Of a stretch of DNA of 32,469 nt, positions 1 through 8,773 are shown one piece after another. Made by a program: the position numbers and the translations under genes. Within the stretch, counting starts at the first letter, position 1, and each line of letters opens with the position of its first letter. Origin of the DNA: Candidatus Aminicenantota bacterium (GTDB lineage Bacteria; Acidobacteriota; UBA4820; DSQY01). The stretch lies in assembly GCA_027365515.1 (NCBI GenBank), contig DAHXMK010000022.1, forward strand, positions 1 to 32,469, read 5' to 3'. Below the pieces are notes generated by a model. It did no database searches. It worked only from the letters and a program-made list of their open reading frames with translations, and was not told the DNA's origin.

Positions 1-891
1 ATAGTGGCTTCAAACCAACAAGACCTGAGGGCGGTCCTGGCGGGAGAGCTGCGCTTTGCCAAGCCGAGCGAGGTTGCACGCCTCGCTCTTCCAGGAAGCG
101 GCTACGCCTTGAAGCAGGCCCACATGGTGCCGGCTGGAATATGGCTCACCCTTTCGCGCCGCGACGAGAAAGGAGTAACGCCGGTGCTTTTGGGGGGGAA
201 GCCGGTTGAGGAGCTTCTGTGCGAAGCGCGCGGAGGCAGCGTGGAAGTGCTGCTGCCCGAAGAGGCTTTGCGCGGGCGCAATGGCGCGATCAAGATCGGA
301 ACGATCGAGCTACCAGGCCAGTGGGGCACGGGGCCCGCGACGCTGAAGGCGGGAGAATGGACCCTTGACGTTCCGGCAGGGGCGTTCGCCAGACTCGAGC
401 TGGAAGGAAGGGGCGGCACAACGGTAAACGTGACCTGCGGGCCATATTCAACGAGAGGCGGTTCTCTGCTCTCTTATCGAGCCAAAGGGAACGCCGCCTC
501 CCGGGAGGGCATCCTTTTCGGCGGAAGGTGGGCAAAGAAGCTCGATGGCCGGCCTATGAACTTAATAGGCAACGGGATCTACAGCATCGGCGAGGACCAC
601 ACGGCGCCGAGGTGGGGAGGGCTCTACTTCGCGACATTCCCGCATCTCGGGGAGCGGGAGGCGAGGCTCACGATTGAAGATTCCGGCTCCGGCCCCGATC
701 CCTACAGCCTGCACGTGATGCTTGACGGCCATCCCATCTTTCCCGACTGGCATTCGGCCGCGCGCCAGGTCCGCGTTGACCTGACGGGGATCGCGCCCGG
801 CCGTCACGTGCTGTCGGGGCGATGCTCGGACAGGGCCGGCAACTCCGCCGTTCTCGCCCCTGTAGTCTTTGTCCTCGAAGGCAATCGGTGA
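1..891 (+). CDS. C-terminal part of an exported protein with an Ig-like/beta-sandwich end (5' end outside window)
   Basis: The frame is open from base 1, so the gene almost certainly starts upstream; the GTG at base 4 has no visible ribosome binding site. About 295 residues are visible, rich in Gly, Leu and short beta-strand patterns. The last 80 residues (RLTIEDSGSGPDPYSLHVML, then DG, then GRHVLSGRCSDRAGN) look like an Ig-like or invasin-type beta-sandwich, as found at the C-terminus of bacterial surface proteins and some M23 peptidases. No catalytic motif lies within the visible part, so no enzymatic function can be assigned. It ends 99 bases before the EF-G-like gene, on the same strand. 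Confidence 0.6.
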   Translation: MVASNQQDLRAVLAGELRFAKPSEVARLALPGSGYALKQAHMVPAGIWLTLSRRDEKGVTPVLLGGKPVEELLCEARGGSVEVLLPEEALRGRNGAIKIGTIELPGQWGTGPATLKAGEWTLDVPAGAFARLELEGRGGTTVNVTCGPYSTRGGSLLSYRAKGNAASREGILFGGRWAKKLDGRPMNLIGNGIYSIGEDHTAPRWGGLYFATFPHLGEREARLTIEDSGSGPDPYSLHVMLDGHPIFPDWHSAARQVRVDLTGIAPGRHVLSGRCSDRAGNSAVLAPVVFVLEGNR

Positions 892-990
892 GACAGGGCG
901 GCATATTCTCTCGTAAAGCGAAATGGGGTAAAATACAGGTCTGTGCAGTCGGCGCCACAGGGCGCCTTCATTTCGCATCAAGGAGGGGTC

Positions 991-3087
991 ATGAAGGTCT
1001 ACGGTCCGAAGGAGATTCGCAACGTGGTGCTGTTGGGACACGGTGGCGTGGGCAAGACGACGCTCACGTCGGCGATGCTTTTCGCCTCGAAGTCGGTGAG
1101 CCGGTTCGGCAGGGTGGACGACGGCACCGCCTTTACCGACACCGAGGATGATGAGATCGAGCGCAAGCTTTCGATCTCCACCGGACTCGCCTTCTGCGAA
1201 TGGAACAAGCTCAAGGTCAACATTCTGGACGCGCCCGGTTATGGCAACTTCATCGCCGAGGCCAGGGGGCCGATCCGCGTTTCCGACACGGCGATGGTGC
1301 TGGTTTCCGCCGTTTCCGGCGTCGAGGTTATGACGAACAAAGGGTGGGAGTACGCCGAGGAGTTCGGCGTCCCGCGCGTTCTGGTCATCAACAAGATGGA
1401 CCGCGAAAACGCCTCCTTTGACCGGGCGCTGGCCAGCATAACCGAAAACTTCGGGCGGCTCGCCGTTCCGGCGATGCTCCCTCTTGGCCAGGAAAAGGAC
1501 TTTACCGGGGTCATTGATCTCGTCCACGGCAAGGCGCACGTATACTCCGGCGACGAATCGGGCTCGTACAAGGAAGAAGAGATCCCAGCCGGCCAAAAGG
1601 AGGCCGTGGCCAAGGCGAGAGCCGCGCTGGTAGAAGCCGTAGCGGAACTGGACGAAAAGCTGATGGAGAAGTATTTCGAGGCGGGCGATCTAACTCCTGA
1701 AGAGCTGACGGCCGCGTTGCGGATCGGCGTCGCGCAGGACAAGATCTTCCCGGTGCTCTGTTGCGCGGCGAGCAAGAACGTCGGCGTCTCGGATGTCCTC
1801 AACTTCCTCGCCGAGTTCGGCCCATCGCCGTCCGACCGACCCGCCTGGCAAGCAAAGGGCGCCGACGGCGCAGATGTTGAGATTGCCGTTGATGCCGCCG
1901 GCCCGGCTACGGTCTTCGCCTTCAAGACCATCTCCGACCCGGCGCAGGGCCGCATCACGGTTTTCAAGGTGATCTCCGGCACGCTTGACGCCGACGCGAC
2001 CTTATTGAATTCGAGAACGGGAAACCCTGAGAGAATGTCGGGCCTCTTCGAGATGAAGGGCAAGGAGCGCGTCAAGTGCGAGCAGGCCGCCGCTGGCGAC
2101 ATAGCGGCCGTGATGAAGCTCAAGGAGACGCAGACGGGCGACTCGCTGTGCGCCAAGGAAAAGATCGTCACGTTTCCGCCGGTCAAGTACCCGATTCCGG
2201 CCATCTCCTTCGCGGTCGAGCCCAAAAGCCGCGGCGACGAGGAAAAGATCGCTCAGGCTCTCACCAAGATGGTGGAGGAGGACCCGAACTTCAAGGTCGG
2301 GCGCGACCCGCAGACCAAGGAGATGCTCGTCTCCGGCCAGGGGACCCAGCACGTCGAGATCGTGGTTGCGCGCGTGCAGAGGCGCTACGGCGTCCAGATG
2401 AACATGAAGCAGCCGAAGGTGCCTTATAAGGAGACGATCAAGGGGCGCGCCGAAGTCCACGCCAGGCACAAGAAGCAGACCGGGGGCCACGGCCAGTTCG
2501 CCGACATTCAAATCAAGATGGAACCTCTGCAGAGGGGCTCGGGCTTCGAGTTCAAGGATGACATCTTCGGGGGATCCGTGCCTCGCAACTTCATCCCGGC
2601 CGTCGAGAAGGGCATGCTGGAATCGCTTGAGCGCGGTGCTCTGGCCGGGTACCCGGTCGTTGACCTTCGCGTGACGCTTTTCGACGGCGGCTTCCACCCC
2701 GTAGACTCCTCCGAAATGGCCTTCAAAATAGCCGCCCACATGGGGTTCAAGGAGGCGATGGAGAAGTGCAGGCCCACGTTGCTCGAACCGGTGATGAACC
2801 TGGAAGTCGTTGTCCCGGAAGAGTGCATGGGCGACGTAATGGGCGATCTGAACAGCCGCCGCGGCCGCATCCAGGGCATGAGCCAAAAGGGCCATAACCA
2901 GGTGATCAAGGCTCAGGTTCCGCTTGCCGAGGTCTTGACCTACGCATCCACATTGAAGTCAATGACGGCCGACCGGGGCTCGTTCTCGATGGAGTTCGCC
3001 TCCTACGAGGAAGCCCCCGCAATGATTCAGCAGAAGATCGTCGAGGAGGCCAAGAAGGCCAAAGAGGCCGAAGAGGCCGAGAAATAG
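991..3087 (+). CDS. EF-G-like translational GTPase (EF-G paralogue)
   Basis: This is a full-length (698 residue) EF-G family GTPase. G1 is GHGGVGKT (residues 16-23), the switch II region reads DAPGYGNF (80-87) and G4 is NKMD (134-137). Domains II to V follow, with typical segments such as HKKQTGGHGQFAD and the C-terminal MGDLNSRRGRIQGM. The start is set by AGGAGG at 981-986, five bases before ATG 991; the longer frame opening at 943 has no such site. Housekeeping EF-G has AHIDAGKTT and DTPGHVDF. Here the P-loop differs and the catalytic switch II His is Tyr, so I read this as an EF-G-like paralogue (FusA2/EF-G2-type) rather than the main elongation factor. No rpsL, rpsG or tuf neighbours are present, which fits. 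A terminator follows at 3127. Confidence 0.9.
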   Translation: MKVYGPKEIRNVVLLGHGGVGKTTLTSAMLFASKSVSRFGRVDDGTAFTDTEDDEIERKLSISTGLAFCEWNKLKVNILDAPGYGNFIAEARGPIRVSDTAMVLVSAVSGVEVMTNKGWEYAEEFGVPRVLVINKMDRENASFDRALASITENFGRLAVPAMLPLGQEKDFTGVIDLVHGKAHVYSGDESGSYKEEEIPAGQKEAVAKARAALVEAVAELDEKLMEKYFEAGDLTPEELTAALRIGVAQDKIFPVLCCAASKNVGVSDVLNFLAEFGPSPSDRPAWQAKGADGADVEIAVDAAGPATVFAFKTISDPAQGRITVFKVISGTLDADATLLNSRTGNPERMSGLFEMKGKERVKCEQAAAGDIAAVMKLKETQTGDSLCAKEKIVTFPPVKYPIPAISFAVEPKSRGDEEKIAQALTKMVEEDPNFKVGRDPQTKEMLVSGQGTQHVEIVVARVQRRYGVQMNMKQPKVPYKETIKGRAEVHARHKKQTGGHGQFADIQIKMEPLQRGSGFEFKDDIFGGSVPRNFIPAVEKGMLESLERGALAGYPVVDLRVTLFDGGFHPVDSSEMAFKIAAHMGFKEAMEKCRPTLLEPVMNLEVVVPEECMGDVMGDLNSRRGRIQGMSQKGHNQVIKAQVPLAEVLTYASTLKSMTADRGSFSMEFASYEEAPAMIQQKIVEEAKKAKEAEEAEK

Positions 3088-3126
3088 CCCCTTCGCAGTG
3101 CCTGGACATGGGTTCCTGAATGCTTT

Positions 3127-3165
3127 CGCCGGGATGCAATGGTTTGGCTCCCGGCGTTTGTTTCT
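3127..3165 (+). terminator. Rho-independent terminator after the EF-G-like gene
   Basis: A perfect 8-bp stem, CGCCGGGA (3127-3134) with TCCCGGCG (3149-3156), has a 14-base loop and is followed by TTTGTTTCT. It lies 40 bases after the EF-G-like stop. The alternative ATG 3139 for the next gene falls inside this hairpin, which favours the 3184 start for that gene. Confidence 0.7.
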
Positions 3166-3183
3166 AAGACAAGGAGGCGCGAC

Positions 3184-3672
3184 ATGCTTGGCATTCCGTA
3201 CCTTCATCCGGTCCTGGTGCATTTTCCGGTGGCTTTCCTTCTCCTGGCAGCCTTCACCGCGTTCGCATGGCTGATTCGAGGCAAAACATTCTGGCGCCAA
3301 GCTACCGCGCTGTTGCTTGCCGCGGGCGTGCTCGGCGGCTTTGCCGCGTATTATACCGGGGACGACGTGGCCGAGGCCTTCAAGGATAAGCCTTCCGTCA
3401 AAGCCTTGGTGGAGCAACACGAGGATGGCGCGCTCTGGACGATGATCTTTGGCTGCGCGGCGCTGGCCGGGTTTATTGCCGCGGAGATATCCTCCAGGGA
3501 CAAAGAGAGAAAGGGGTTGGACGGGCCGGATCGAAAGCTCCGCCTCCGTGCCCTCCTTTTCGTCCTGGCCTTCGCGGCGGCCGTCCTAGTGGGATACACG
3601 GGCCACCTGGGCGGGACGATGGTTTGGGGCTCGGCGCCCGCCAGGCCGGCGCCTGACAGTGGAATGAAGTGA
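3184..3672 (+). CDS. DUF2231-type integral membrane protein
   Basis: This is a 162-residue protein with four hydrophobic segments. It starts with the LHPVLVHFPVAF motif typical of DUF2231 proteins and ends with the GYTGHLGGTMVWG motif seen in the last helix of that family. The conserved His residues in the first and last helices suggest a metal or heme role in the inner membrane, but the family has no firmly established function. The start is ATG 3184 with AAGGAGG at 3171-3177; the earlier ATG 3139 lies within a terminator stem. Its stop codon overlaps the -35 box of the thiC promoter. Confidence 0.8.
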   Translation: MLGIPYLHPVLVHFPVAFLLLAAFTAFAWLIRGKTFWRQATALLLAAGVLGGFAAYYTGDDVAEAFKDKPSVKALVEQHEDGALWTMIFGCAALAGFIAAEISSRDKERKGLDGPDRKLRLRALLFVLAFAAAVLVGYTGHLGGTMVWGSAPARPAPDSGMK

Positions 3673-3697
3673 CATATTTTTCTAAAAGCCGTATGAT
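3669..3697 (+). promoter_or_regulatory. Sigma-70 type promoter of the TPP riboswitch-thiC unit
   Basis: GTGACA (3669-3674) is separated by 17 bases from TATGAT (3692-3697). The predicted start near 3704 coincides with the first base of the riboswitch P1 helix, which supports the call. The -35 box overlaps the TGA of the preceding gene. Confidence 0.6.
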
Positions 3698-3702
3698 GTA
3701 AC

Positions 3703-3813
3703 CCGCGCAGGGAGTGCGGCCTGGCGAGCTTCTTATTGAGGGCCGCTGAGAGGCGTCTCGCGGACGCCAACCCCTTGAACCTGAACCGGGTAATGCCGGC
3801 GGAGGGAATGCGT
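3703..3813 (+). ncRNA. TPP riboswitch (THI element)
   Basis: The thi-box consensus is present in order: CTGAGA at 3746-3751, CCTTGAACCTGA at 3773-3784, then GGGTAATGCCGGCGGAGGGAA-like sequence at 3788-3808. CGC at 3704-3706 can pair with GCG at 3810-3812 to close P1. This is the thiamine pyrophosphate-binding aptamer, placed directly upstream of thiC, its classical target. By family knowledge, TPP binding lowers thiC expression. Confidence 0.95.
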
Positions 3814-3857
3814 TGAGAACCTGGGTCGAAAATCGCTCAAATTGCAGGACAAGAGAG

Positions 3858-3879
3858 AGGCGCGCATCACGGCGCGCCT
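3858..3879 (+). promoter_or_regulatory. GC-rich hairpin between TPP aptamer and thiC start (possible expression platform)
   Basis: A perfect 8-bp stem, AGGCGCGC (3858-3865) with GCGCGCCT (3872-3879), has loop ATCACG. It sits 6 bases upstream of the thiC ribosome binding site (GGAGG, 3886-3890). It lacks a following U-run, so it is not a classical intrinsic terminator. It could act at translation initiation or as a Rho-related element; which is inference. Confidence 0.5.
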
Positions 3880-3894
3880 TGGGTTGGAGGATCC

Positions 3895-5691
<1,797 letters not shown>

Positions 5692-5707
5692 TTTGCTCAC
5701 GCCTCGC

Positions 5708-6892
5708 TCATTTCGCATCCGCGCGGAAGGCTTCATAGCCCGTTATATCGGCCCCTACCACGAGCTTGTGGATGTCGTGGGTTCCTTCGTACGTGTACAC
5801 GCTTTCAAGGTTCTGCATATGGCGCATCGCCTGGTATTCGTCGAGGATGCCGTTGGCGCCCAAGATGTCCCTTGCGTCGCGGGCCGTGTCTCGCGCCATC
5901 GAAACGCATAACATCTTCGCCAGGCTGACCTGCTGGTGGCGCAGAGTGCCGGCGTTCTTCAGGCCGCCCAGCCTCCAGACCAGAAGCTGGGCCTGCGTGA
6001 TGCTGGCCACCATTTTGACGAGTTTGTCCTGGACAAGTTGGAACCTGGCGATCGGGCCGTCGAACATTATCCGCTCTCTGGCGTACCGCAACGCCTCGTC
6101 GTAACAGGCTTGAGCCGCCCCGACAACGCCCCACGCTATGCCGTAGCGCGCCTGATTCAAGCAGGAGAGCGGCGCTCGCAAGCCGAGCGCTTTGGGAAGG
6201 CGGCTCGATTCGTGTAGGCGGACATCCTCGAAGACGAGCTCCGAAGTGACGGAGGCCCTTAGCGAAAGCTTGCCCTTCATCTCCGGGGCGCTGAAGCCCG
6301 GCGCGCCCTTCTCAACGAGGAATCCGAGTATGCCTTCCTCCGATCGCGCCCACACCACCGCGACATCCGCGATAGTCCCGTTGGTGATCCACATCTTCGA
6401 ACCGTTGAGAACCCAGCCGTCACCGGCCTTGGAGGCGCGCGTCTTCATTGAGCCCGGGTCGGATCCGGCGTCCGGCTCCGTCAGGCCGTAGCACCCTATC
6501 GCCTCGCCCCTGGCCAGCTTCGGAAGCCAGCGGTGCTTCTGCTCTTCGGAGCCGTAGGTGAATATCGGGTACATGACGAGGCTGCCCTGAACGGAGGCGA
6601 AAGAACGGACGGCCGAATCACCCCGCTCCAGCTCCTGCATGATCAAACCGTAGGCTATGTTGTCGAGCCCCGCGGCCCCGTACTCCTCGGGCAGGTTTGC
6701 TCCCAAAAGGCCGAGCGCCCCCATCTCGGAGACCAACTCCTTGGGAAACGTTCCTTCTCTATAGTGGGCGGCAATGATGGGAAGGACCTTTTCGTCAACC
6801 CAGGCCCGTACCGTGTCCCGAACCATTTTCTGTTCAGCCGTGAAAAGCTCGTCGCAGCGGTAATAGTCCAATCCTTGGAATTTAGCAGCCAT
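5708..6892 (-). CDS. gcdH: Glutaryl-CoA dehydrogenase (acyl-CoA dehydrogenase family)
   Basis: This 394-residue flavoenzyme is predicted to oxidise and decarboxylate glutaryl-CoA to crotonyl-CoA, in lysine/tryptophan or aromatic-compound degradation. It follows the glutaryl-CoA dehydrogenase pattern closely: AVRSFASVQGSLVMYPI with the substrate-binding Arg, CYGLTEPDAGSDPGSMKTRA, MWITNGTIADVAVVWAR, LSLRAS, CLNQARYGIAWGV, ARDILGANGI, and TYEGTHDIH with the catalytic Glu near residue 369. The start ATG has GAGAGG about 7 bases upstream on the minus strand. No ETF or other beta-oxidation genes are adjacent, so it appears as a single-gene unit facing thiC. Other short-chain acyl-CoA dehydrogenases are less likely because of the conserved Arg and YEGTHDIH context. 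Confidence 0.9.
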   Translation of the reverse strand: MAAKFQGLDYYRCDELFTAEQKMVRDTVRAWVDEKVLPIIAAHYREGTFPKELVSEMGALGLLGANLPEEYGAAGLDNIAYGLIMQELERGDSAVRSFASVQGSLVMYPIFTYGSEEQKHRWLPKLARGEAIGCYGLTEPDAGSDPGSMKTRASKAGDGWVLNGSKMWITNGTIADVAVVWARSEEGILGFLVEKGAPGFSAPEMKGKLSLRASVTSELVFEDVRLHESSRLPKALGLRAPLSCLNQARYGIAWGVVGAAQACYDEALRYARERIMFDGPIARFQLVQDKLVKMVASITQAQLLVWRLGGLKNAGTLRHQQVSLAKMLCVSMARDTARDARDILGANGILDEYQAMRHMQNLESVYTYEGTHDIHKLVVGADITGYEAFRADAK

Positions 6893-7089
6893 ACTATGAA
6901 CCTCTCGACAACGCTTGTTCCGCTTCCTAGTTCAGTTCCACATTTCTCCCCGGCTCTTAACCATCGCCACTGCCCCCCGATTGACACTGTAACACCGGCG
7001 CCAATGGATGGGCAAGCCGTTGCCGGCTGCTTCCACCATGCCAACAGGCCACGTTTCGTGTTCGTGTGCTAACATCTCCATCCCATGGC

Positions 7090-7118
7090 TTGTCACAAAG
7101 GCTTTCAGGTGTTACATT
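7090..7118 (+). promoter_or_regulatory. Sigma-70 type promoter of the GspE-like/Clp-like operon
   Basis: TTGTCA (7090-7095) is followed by a 17-base spacer and TACATT (7113-7118), 21 bases before the start codon. It lies in the 247-base divergent gap between gcdH and the GspE-like gene. That gap otherwise shows only a second weaker TTGACA (near 6982) without a good -10 box. Confidence 0.5.
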
Positions 7119-7139
7119 GGGGAAGAGGGAGAAGCGGTC

Positions 7140-8363
7140 ATGGCCGAAAAAGTTGTCTTTGAATCAGCCAGGAAGTCCGATGCGGACATGCGGCAGGCCA
7201 GAAACCCAGTCGAGGACAAGAACGTAATCGAGGAGGTTGACAAGGTTATCTCGGGGGCCGCGGAGTCGGGCGCGACGGAGGTTCACCTAGAGCCGGTGCA
7301 GGACGGATATGTCATCAGGGTAAGAGAGGGGACGGCACTTCGCAAAGTCAACGAGATCCCCGAAAGGTTGAAACTCAACGTAGCCAACAGAATCAAGGTC
7401 CTGGCCGGGCTCGACATCACGAAGAACCGGATTCCCCAAAACGGCTACTTCAAGCTGGTCCACGGGGAAAAGAAGCTCGAACTGAACGTATATACGATAC
7501 CTATGCTTTTCGGCGAGTCCATCGTGATCAAGCTTTCCTACAAGGTTAGCGCCACGATGAGGCTCAACCAGCTTGGAATGCAGCCGGCGGTTCTGGCAGC
7601 CTACCAGAAGGCGCTCGCCAGGGGCTCAGGCCTCTACCTGGTCACCGGGCCGCCCGGATCGGGAAAGCGCACCACGATTTATGCTTCGATCCTGGAACAG
7701 CTCCGTCCAGACCAGCTTGCCTTGGGGTTTGATCCCGTCGTCAAATATGAGATAGAGGGAATGATCCAGGGCAAGCCCGAAGAGAAGAGCGAGTACACCT
7801 TCGCCGAGGCCATCGTGGCTTTAATGAGGCAGGAGCCCGACGTGGCATACATCGGCGACATCAGCAGCGAGCCAGACGCCAGGGCGACGATCCAGGGCGC
7901 CTTCGCGAAGAGGCTGGTTCTGGCGCGAATGACGGCCAACGATTCGGTGAGCACCATACAAAACCTTATAGACATGGGAATCCAACCATTCCTGATCGTT
8001 GCCTCTCTGGCCGCAGTCATCAACCAGCGAATGGTGAGGCGGCTTTGCCCCTCCTGCCGCCAGCCCTATCCGGCAAACGCCGACATCGAAAAGGAGATAG
8101 GACTGAAGCTGCCACAGGGGGCCAACTTCTTCAAACCTCAAGGCTGTCAGGCGTGCCAGGGGACCGGTTACCGCGGAATCATCTGCCTCTACGAGCTATA
8201 TAAGCCCAACGAGGAGTTGGGCAAGATGATCATAGCGAAGGAACCGGTTCAGCAGATAAGGTTGAAAGCGTTCAAGGAACAAACCTTTACGCTGAAGGTT
8301 GATGGAATTATGAAGGCTTTGGGGGGCTACGCCTCTCTCGAAGACGTGCTCAATTGCCTATAA
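7140..8363 (+). CDS. Degenerate GspE/PilB-like ATPase
   Basis: This 407-residue protein has the type II secretion/type IV pilus ATPase fold: an N-terminal domain (about 30-150), then a RecA-like domain. The P-loop GPPGSGKR (170-177) keeps Gly and Lys but has Arg where Thr/Ser normally binds magnesium; the next residue is Thr. The Walker B region reads PDVAYIGDISSEPDA, where GspE proteins have GEIRDxETA, so the usual Glu is Asp 240 and the Arg-Asp pair is lost. The TGHLVxxTLHTN box is replaced by KRLVLARMTANDSV. The CxxC...CxxC zinc motif is retained (303/306 and 336/339). No pilin, GspF or secretin genes are near, so it is probably not a working secretion motor. The start is ATG 7140, after a purine-rich GAGGGAGAAG; the promoter is at 7090. 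It forms an operon with the next two genes. Confidence 0.85.
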   Translation: MAEKVVFESARKSDADMRQARNPVEDKNVIEEVDKVISGAAESGATEVHLEPVQDGYVIRVREGTALRKVNEIPERLKLNVANRIKVLAGLDITKNRIPQNGYFKLVHGEKKLELNVYTIPMLFGESIVIKLSYKVSATMRLNQLGMQPAVLAAYQKALARGSGLYLVTGPPGSGKRTTIYASILEQLRPDQLALGFDPVVKYEIEGMIQGKPEEKSEYTFAEAIVALMRQEPDVAYIGDISSEPDARATIQGAFAKRLVLARMTANDSVSTIQNLIDMGIQPFLIVASLAAVINQRMVRRLCPSCRQPYPANADIEKEIGLKLPQGANFFKPQGCQACQGTGYRGIICLYELYKPNEELGKMIIAKEPVQQIRLKAFKEQTFTLKVDGIMKALGGYASLEDVLNCL

Positions 8364-8377
8364 GGGAGGTACTCTGA

Positions 8378-8773
8378 ATGCAACAAAAGCTCATCCTGAG
8401 ACGGCGCGACGGGGCCATGGTGAAGTGCTGCACCTATTCGCATTTTTCCGCCGCCTTCAAGAGTATCAAGGTGATCAATACCGACGGGAAGGTCGAATCG
8501 GTGCCGCTATCGGATCTCAAAGCCATCTTCTTCGTGAAAGACTTCGGCGGGAACCCCCATTACCACGCCCACGGCGATTTTTCCGACGAATCCCCGAAGG
8601 CCGGACAGGTAGTGAAAGTGACTTTTCACGACGGCGAGACGATGCGCGGCAGGGTCATCAACATGGCCGAGGGCCACTCTGGTTTCTTCATCTTTCCGGC
8701 GGACCCTTTGGACAATAACGAGAAGGTCTTTATCGTGCGCTCCAATGATATCCGCGTAGAGGTGGAAGGTTGA
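8378..8773 (+). CDS. Small conserved protein of the GspE-like/Clp-like operon (DUF6982-like?)
   Basis: This is a 131-residue soluble protein with no signal peptide. It begins LILRRRDGAMVK, contains PLSDLKAIFFVKDFGGN, then KVTFHDGETMRGRVINM and GFFIFPADPLDNNEKVFIVR. The shape looks like two related small beta-barrel units. I believe the pattern matches a small uncharacterised domain (possibly DUF6982) found in deltaproteobacterial-type genomes, but I am unsure of the family number. GGGAGGT at 8364-8370 precedes ATG 8378. It sits 14 bases after the GspE-like gene, and its TGA overlaps the TTG start of the Clp-like gene. The context suggests it works with both ATPases; function unknown. Confidence 0.8.
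   Translation: MQQKLILRRRDGAMVKCCTYSHFSAAFKSIKVINTDGKVESVPLSDLKAIFFVKDFGGNPHYHAHGDFSDESPKAGQVVKVTFHDGETMRGRVINMAEGHSGFFIFPADPLDNNEKVFIVRSNDIRVEVEG

Noticed and set aside
562..1596. A 344-residue minus-strand open frame
   Set aside because: It crosses from the Ig-like gene into the EF-G-like gene on the opposite strand and has no family features.
1239..2895. Long minus-strand frames within the EF-G-like gene
   Set aside because: They are shadows of a strongly conserved GTPase and lack ribosome binding sites or recognisable motifs.
3139..3183. Earlier ATG start for the DUF2231 protein
   Set aside because: It falls within the terminator hairpin of the preceding gene; AAGGAGG directly supports ATG 3184.
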